Made by a program: the position numbers and the translations under genes | Shown here: piece after piece, positions 60,154 to 64,000 of the stretch | Numbering within the stretch: the first letter of the stretch is position 1 | Layout of the letters: the number at the start of each line of letters is the position of its first letter | Notes under the pieces: generated by a model | Told to the model about the DNA's origin: nothing | Databases searched by the model: none | What the model saw: the letters and a program-made list of their open reading frames with translations, nothing else | Assembly (NCBI RefSeq): GCF_025061645.1 | Contig: NZ_JANYMP010000020.1 | Span: 121,859 to 185,858, forward strand | Source: Umezawaea endophytica | Lineage (GTDB): Bacteria; Actinomycetota; Actinomycetes; Mycobacteriales; Pseudonocardiaceae | Direction: 5' to 3' | Length of the DNA stretch: 64,000 nucleotides

Positions 60154-60434
60154 GGGACGCAACGTATTCGCGCCACATCGCGCCACCCTGGACGTTTCCT
60201 GGGCGCCCGCTGGGAACCAAGCGCGAACCACGTGGACAGCCCCGGAAAACCCGACCGCACAAGCGGAACTCCCCAGCAAACCCCCAGGATTTCACCGGAA
60301 GGTGTCACCAGACCGACCACCAACCCCCAAAAACTGTCGGACCCCTGCCGTAGCTTCGAATTCGGGGGGCCCTCACGCCTGGGGGACCTCTGGTTCCGGC
60401 CGTGCCGAGCCACGAGGTGGGGGCAGGCGAAAAC
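60154..60434. other. Intergenic region with promoter of the membrane/two-component operon
   Basis: No gene is supported here. It must hold the start site of the minus-strand membrane protein operon. Short A-runs occur around 60330. No known motif was recognised. Confidence 0.4.
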
Positions 60435-60472
60435 ACCTCTGCCGCGCCTCGGTTTCGAGACGCGGCAGAGGT
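60435..60472 (-). terminator. Terminator of the TPR-HAD operon
   Basis: ACCTCTGCCGCG (60435-60446) pairs with CGCGGCAGAGGT (60461-60472), and an inner CTCG/CGAG closes the loop. On the minus strand it lies about 37 bp after the HAD stop and is followed by GTTTTCG. Confidence 0.75.
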
Positions 60473-60508
60473 CGTGAGCCGTGATCGGGACCCCGGCGTT
60501 CAAGCCGT

Positions 60509-61300
60509 CTAGGTCAGCAGCACCGAGAGGTCGGCGGCGATGTAGGTGGGCCTGCGGTCCGCGGGCAGCGCGAGTGCGTCGGCTTCGGTGGAGACGCCGG
60601 TGAGCACGAGCAGGGAGTCCATGCCCGCGTTGACGGCACCCGCGATGTCGGTGTCCAGCCGGTCGCCGACCACGAGGGGGCGTTCCGCGCCCAGCGACTT
60701 GGCCGCCTGTTCGAGCAGCGGGGTCGCCGGTTTGCCCGCGATGAGCGGTTCCCGGTCGGTGGCGGCCTTGAGGGCGGCGACGAGCGCGCCGCAGCCGGGC
60801 AGCAGGCCGCGTTCGGTGGGGAGGGTGACGTCCGCGTTGCAGGCGACCCACAGGACGCCGCGGCGAATGGCGACGCAGGCCTCCGCGAGTTCGCGCCAGC
60901 CCAGGTCCTGGGAGAGGCCCTGCACGACGGCGGTGACCTCGTCGGTGGCCTCGCGCACGGGGCGGAGGCCGACGGTGCGGACCTCGTCCGCGAGCGCTTC
61001 GGTGCCGAGCACCAACACCGCCGAGTCGGCGGGCAGGCGTTCGGCCAGCATGGCCGCCGCCGCTTGCGCGCTGGTGCTCACCTCGTCGAGAGCGGCCTGG
61101 AAGCCGATCTCGACGAGGTGGTCCACCACGAGCTGCGGAGCCCGCGAAGCGTTGTTGGTCACGAACCTGATGCCGACACCCTGGGATCGCGCGACGGCCA
61201 CGGCGTCAGCCGCGCCCGGTACCGGTTCCTTGCCCCGGTACACGGTGCCGTCGAGGTCGAGCAGCAGGGCGTCGTAACGTGCCAACAACGTCTCGGTCAC
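60509..61300 (-). CDS. HAD-IIA family phosphatase (NagD/Rv1692-like)
   Basis: A 263-residue hydrolase. Motif I is ALLLDLDGTVYRGKEPVPGA, motif II is RFVTNNASR, and motif IV is PLVVGDRLDTDIAGAVNAGM; the large C2-type cap lies between. The family cleaves sugar or glycerol phosphates; Rv1692 is reported as a glycerol-3-phosphate phosphatase. The start overlaps the TPR gene (61297-61300). In Mycobacterium the Rv1693 and tlyA genes follow directly; here 4 kb are inserted. Confidence 0.9.
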   Translation of the reverse strand: MTETLLARYDALLLDLDGTVYRGKEPVPGAADAVAVARSQGVGIRFVTNNASRAPQLVVDHLVEIGFQAALDEVSTSAQAAAAMLAERLPADSAVLVLGTEALADEVRTVGLRPVREATDEVTAVVQGLSQDLGWRELAEACVAIRRGVLWVACNADVTLPTERGLLPGCGALVAALKAATDREPLIAGKPATPLLEQAAKSLGAERPLVVGDRLDTDIAGAVNAGMDSLLVLTGVSTEADALALPADRRPTYIAADLSVLLT

Positions 61301-63717
61301 TGCTCCGCGGTCTCCTCGTCATCGTCTTCTTCGATGATCCCGAGCCCGAACGCGCGCTCGGCGGCATCCGTCTCGTTCTCGTCGTCGGCTTCCGCCGCGT
61401 GGAGGAACCACTGTACGGATTCCTCGGCGCGACCAGCCGCTTCCAGGTTGTCCGCGTACGCGTAGAACAGCCGGGCGCTCCACGGGTCGCGGCGCTTCGG
61501 GTCGAGGTCGTCGCCCTGGAGCGCGACCACGGCGGCGTCGAACTGGCCCATGTCACGACGAGCGCCCGCCGCGACGATCCGCAGCTCGACGGCCTCGTCC
61601 GGCGTCAGCGGCTGGCCCTGGACCTCGCGGGCGAGTTCCAGCGCCCGCTCGGGACGGCCCAGCGCGCGCTCGCAGTCCGCCATCACGGCGATGTGGCCGG
61701 TGCCGGTGGACATGCGACGCGCGGCGCGCAGCTCGGACAGCGCCTCGGCCCATTCGCCCGCGTGGTACGCGGTGAGGCCCGCGGCCTCGCGGATGACACC
61801 GATGCGCGCGGCCTTGCCGCGGGCGTAGCGGGCGTGCTCCAGCGCGAGCACCGGGTCGGTGTCGACCAGGAGGCCCGCGGCGGCCAGGTGCCTGCCGACG
61901 ATCTCCGCGAGGCCCTTGGGCAGGCCGCGCAGTTCGCCCTTGATCTCGGGGTCGAGCGCCGAGATGTCCGCCTCGGGCGGCAGCTCGGGCGCACGGGCCC
62001 GCTGGTAGCCCTCTTCGGCGTCGCGAGCGGCCGGAGCGGACTCCTGCTCGGGCGCCTCGACGGCGTCAACGGTCTCGGCGTCGGCCTTCACGTCGACAAC
62101 GGGCTCGTCCGCCGACCCGGTGGCCTCACCGGACCCGTACTGGGGGGTGCGCTCCTGGAACCGGGCGGCCCGCTGACGGCTGCGCTCCTCGCGCTTGTCG
62201 TCCTTGCCGGGATCGTCACGCGGGACGTCGGCGCGAGGCGCCTTCGTGTGCCGCGGCTTCTCGTGGCGGGGACGGTCTTCCCGCGACGAGGTCTCCCGAC
62301 GCTCGCCACCCGCACGCTCGTAGCGCGGCTTGTCGTCGCGCTGGTAGCTGCTCGGGCCGCGGTCGTCCCGCGGCTTGTACTCGCGACGCTCGCCACCACG
62401 GTCTTCGCGCGGCTGGTACTCACGCCGTTCACCCGTGCTGGGACGGTCGTCCCGACGCGGGTAACCGCTGCCACCCTCGGTGCGCGGCTTGTACTCACGG
62501 CGCTCACCGCTGCCGGAACGATCGTCACGACGCGGGTAACCGCCACTGCTCTCGGTACGGGGCTTGTACTCCCGACGTTCGCCACCGCGGTCGTCCCGCG
62601 GCTTGTACTCACGCCGCTCGCCAGCCGCGGACTTGCTGTCGCGGTACTGGTAACCGCTGCCACCGCTGTCGTCCCGGCGCGGAGCGCTGTCACGGTCCTC
62701 GCGCGGCTTGTACTCGCGACGGTCGCCACTGGAACGGTCGTCCCGCGGCTTGTCGTAGCGGGGGCGGTCGTCGCGCTGGTAGCCGCTGGAACCGGTGCGG
62801 GGCTTGAAGTCCCGACGGTCACCACTGCCGGAGCGGTCGTCGCGCGGCTTGTCGTAGCGCGGCTTGTCGTCCGTGCTGCGGTAGCGGCTGTTGCCGTTGC
62901 TGGAGATACCACCGCGCTCGTCCCGACGCGGGTAGCTGCCGCTGCCCTCGGTGCGGGGCTTGTACTCGCGGCGCTCGCCACCACCGGCGCGGTCGTCGCG
63001 CTTGAAGCTGCTGCCGGAACCCGTCACGCGGGGCCGGAAGTCGGGGCGGCCGTCGCGGTTGTCGCGCTGGTGGGTGCCGCTGTTGCGGGACTTGAAGGTG
63101 CTGCCCCCACCGGACCCGCTTGGCCGGTCGCTGCGCTGGTAGCCGCCGCTGCGCGGGGCGTCGTCCTTGCGGTACGTGCTGCCACCGCGGTCGTCACGTG
63201 CCTTGTCGTAGCGGGGACGGTCATCGCGCGGCTTGTACTCGCGCCGCTCACCGCCACCCGAACGGTCGTCACGCGGCTTGTACTCACGCCGTTCGCCCGT
63301 GCTGGGACGGTCGTCCCGACGCGGGTACCCACCGCTGCCTTCGGTACGGGGCTTGTACTCGCGGCGCTCGCCGGAGCCGCTGCCCGCACGGTCGTCGCGA
63401 CGGGGGTAACCGCCACCACTCCCGGAGCTGCTGCCACCGGTGCCACGAGGCTTGTCGTAGCGCGGACGGTCGTCACGGGACTTGAAGTCCCGACGCTCAC
63501 CACCGCTGGAAGACCCGCGCTGGTCCCGCTTCGGCCGATCGGCCGAGCTGGTGTTCTTGTCATCACGACGCGGATACCCCGCCGCACGCTCGGCACCGGT
63601 CGCCCGGCCGCCGGTGGACGGCTTGCGGTCGCTCTGGGCTGGGCCACCATCGGAACGGCGCGGTCGGTCTCCCTGGCCACGCTGACGGTCGCCGGGACGT
63701 TCCCCGAACCTGGACAC
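61297..63717 (-). CDS. TPR protein with giant Arg/Asp-rich disordered region (Rv1691-like)
   Basis: About 806 residues from GTG 63717, chosen for AGGAGG seven bases upstream; an ATG at 63774 lies in the rRNA terminator. Residues about 25-515 are a repeat region built of units such as GERREYKPRDD, GGYPRRDDR and PRYDKPRDDR. Residues about 580-806 are a TPR-like domain (VLALEHARYARGKAARIGVIREAAGLTAYHAGEWAEAL, ALELAREVQG, YADNLEAAGRAEESVQWFLHAA) with an acidic end. The TPR part matches Rv1691, which is only about 250 residues. The repeat, with alternating Arg and Asp plus Tyr, resembles phase-separating RNA-binding tails. It follows the rRNA operon directly. Confidence 0.85.
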   Translation of the reverse strand: MSRFGERPGDRQRGQGDRPRRSDGGPAQSDRKPSTGGRATGAERAAGYPRRDDKNTSSADRPKRDQRGSSSGGERRDFKSRDDRPRYDKPRGTGGSSSGSGGGYPRRDDRAGSGSGERREYKPRTEGSGGYPRRDDRPSTGERREYKPRDDRSGGGERREYKPRDDRPRYDKARDDRGGSTYRKDDAPRSGGYQRSDRPSGSGGGSTFKSRNSGTHQRDNRDGRPDFRPRVTGSGSSFKRDDRAGGGERREYKPRTEGSGSYPRRDERGGISSNGNSRYRSTDDKPRYDKPRDDRSGSGDRRDFKPRTGSSGYQRDDRPRYDKPRDDRSSGDRREYKPREDRDSAPRRDDSGGSGYQYRDSKSAAGERREYKPRDDRGGERREYKPRTESSGGYPRRDDRSGSGERREYKPRTEGGSGYPRRDDRPSTGERREYQPREDRGGERREYKPRDDRGPSSYQRDDKPRYERAGGERRETSSREDRPRHEKPRHTKAPRADVPRDDPGKDDKREERSRQRAARFQERTPQYGSGEATGSADEPVVDVKADAETVDAVEAPEQESAPAARDAEEGYQRARAPELPPEADISALDPEIKGELRGLPKGLAEIVGRHLAAAGLLVDTDPVLALEHARYARGKAARIGVIREAAGLTAYHAGEWAEALSELRAARRMSTGTGHIAVMADCERALGRPERALELAREVQGQPLTPDEAVELRIVAAGARRDMGQFDAAVVALQGDDLDPKRRDPWSARLFYAYADNLEAAGRAEESVQWFLHAAEADDENETDAAERAFGLGIIEEDDDEETAEQ
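62170..63650. repeat. Degenerate coding repeats for the Arg/Asp/Tyr-rich region
   Basis: About 1.5 kb of interspersed units of 30-60 bp, coding (minus strand) for GERREYKPR, YPRRDDR and RYDKPRDDR motifs. More than ten copies of the ERREYKPR type are present. Near-identical blocks, for example around 62430-62600 and 63290-63420, suggest growth by recombination. Several long open frames on the plus strand here are mirrors of the repeat. Confidence 0.85.
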
Positions 63718-63752
63718 CTGATTCCTCCTATGGACACGCCTGAACACGCCGA

Positions 63753-63803
63753 AAAGGGCTTGTGATTTGAGCACATAAGATGTGCCCCCATCACAAGCCC
63801 TTT
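63753..63803 (-). terminator. rRNA operon terminator
   Basis: AAAGGGCTTGTGAT (63753-63766) pairs with ATCACAAGCCCTTT (63790-63803); an inner GCACAT/ATGTGC hairpin lies between. Read on the minus strand it starts 13 bp after the 5S gene and ends in CCCTTTT. Confidence 0.85.
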
Positions 63804-63816
63804 CAGGGAATAATTG

Positions 63817-63932
63817 TCCCGCGGTGACCTACTCTCCCACACCGTCACCAGTGCAGTACCATCGGCGCAGGAGGGCTTAACTACCGGGTTCGGAATGGGA
63901 CCGGGTGTTTCCCCTCCGCCATGACCGCGGAA
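63817..63932 (-). rRNA. rrf: 5S ribosomal RNA
   Basis: Read on the minus strand it begins TTCCGCGGTCATGGCGGAGG, contains CACCCGGTCCCATTCCGAAC and CCGGTAGTTAAGCCC, and ends GGTCACCGCGGG. This is an actinobacterial 5S rRNA of about 116 bases; the ends pair as helix I (CCGCGG with CCGCGG). The exact ends are uncertain by a few bases. It is the last gene of an rRNA operon whose 23S gene lies beyond the right edge. Confidence 0.95.
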
Positions 63933-63935
63933 ACA

Positions 63936-64000
63936 CTATGAAATTACCTACCGTAGGCACACCAACCCAGAACCACCCCTCACAGGGCACTTCTGGACCC
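63936..64000 (-). other. 23S-5S internal spacer
   Basis: This stretch lies upstream of 5S in the rRNA transcript. It does not look like the 3' end of 23S rRNA and holds no tRNA that can be seen. It is taken as part of the spacer. Confidence 0.5.

Noticed and set aside
61279..63765. 828-codon plus-strand frame rich in Val, Ala, Leu and Thr
   Set aside because: Mirror of the Arg/Asp repeat gene; the membrane-like look comes only from complementing Arg/Asp codons.
63936..64000. 3' end of 23S rRNA
   Set aside because: The sequence does not resemble the conserved 23S end; it is taken as the spacer, with 23S beyond the edge.

Overview
The window reads as chromosome of a high-GC actinomycete, most likely of the Pseudonocardiaceae (Saccharothrix/Lentzea/Actinosynnema type). 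The reasons are the strong third-position GC bias, many GTG and TTG starts, a DUF5753/DUF397 pair, a Streptomyces-type conservon, a mycobacterial-type anti-sigma/SigF pair, and a long block in the gene order known from Mycobacterium (Rv1691 to Rv1711). Family assignment is inference. No CRISPR array, prophage or complete insertion sequence was seen.

Left part (1-31.9 kb) is accessory and regulatory. It holds the 5' part of a molybdopterin oxidoreductase behind a shortened quinone-oxidoreductase-like gene; a MerR-type promoter with no MerR gene; a very large LuxR-family ATPase regulator with a Gly/Ser/Pro insert; a DUF5753/DUF397 pair; an EthR-like TetR regulator; a methyltransferase; and a helix-hairpin-helix/PHP phosphoesterase. 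A stress block follows (small protein, RsbW/UsfX anti-sigma, SigF, DUF4383 protein, Rv2629-like protein) with a matching SigF-type promoter. After a 118-bp palindromic repeat come topoisomerase IB, a YbdK-type ligase, a STAS protein and cytosine deaminase. A divergent TPR-CHAT protease / S8 protease / ECF sigma / beta-sandwich locus (17.4-22.5 kb) is the best candidate for an undescribed system. Then come a methyltransferase, a PAS-GGDEF protein, a secreted snapalysin-like protease, a Tat-exported PhoX-family protein and a conservon (cvnA-cvnB-cvnD) that lacks cvnC.

Middle part (31.9-38.3 kb): a lipoprotein binding protein and a two-permease/ATPase importer of the SsuABC/TauABC type, with a PobA-like flavin monooxygenase between them and a gene-free kilobase.

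Right part (38.3-64 kb) is conserved core on the minus strand: 5S rRNA, TPR protein (Rv1691-like, hugely enlarged by an Arg/Asp-rich repeat region), HAD phosphatase, Rv1693-like protein, tlyA, nadK, recN, steA, mctB, pyrG, NUDIX, xerD, parA, an RHH-like protein, scpA, scpB and rluB. Most neighbours overlap by 4 bp and are probably translationally coupled. Relative to Mycobacterium there are three insertions: a two-component system plus membrane protein behind a 69-bp tandem repeat (56.5-60.5 kb); four paralogous membrane proteins between recN and steA (50.0-52.7 kb); and a TM2/DUF2752/repeat island between xerD and the NUDIX gene (43.3-45.3 kb) that carries the second, inverted copy of the 118-bp repeat.
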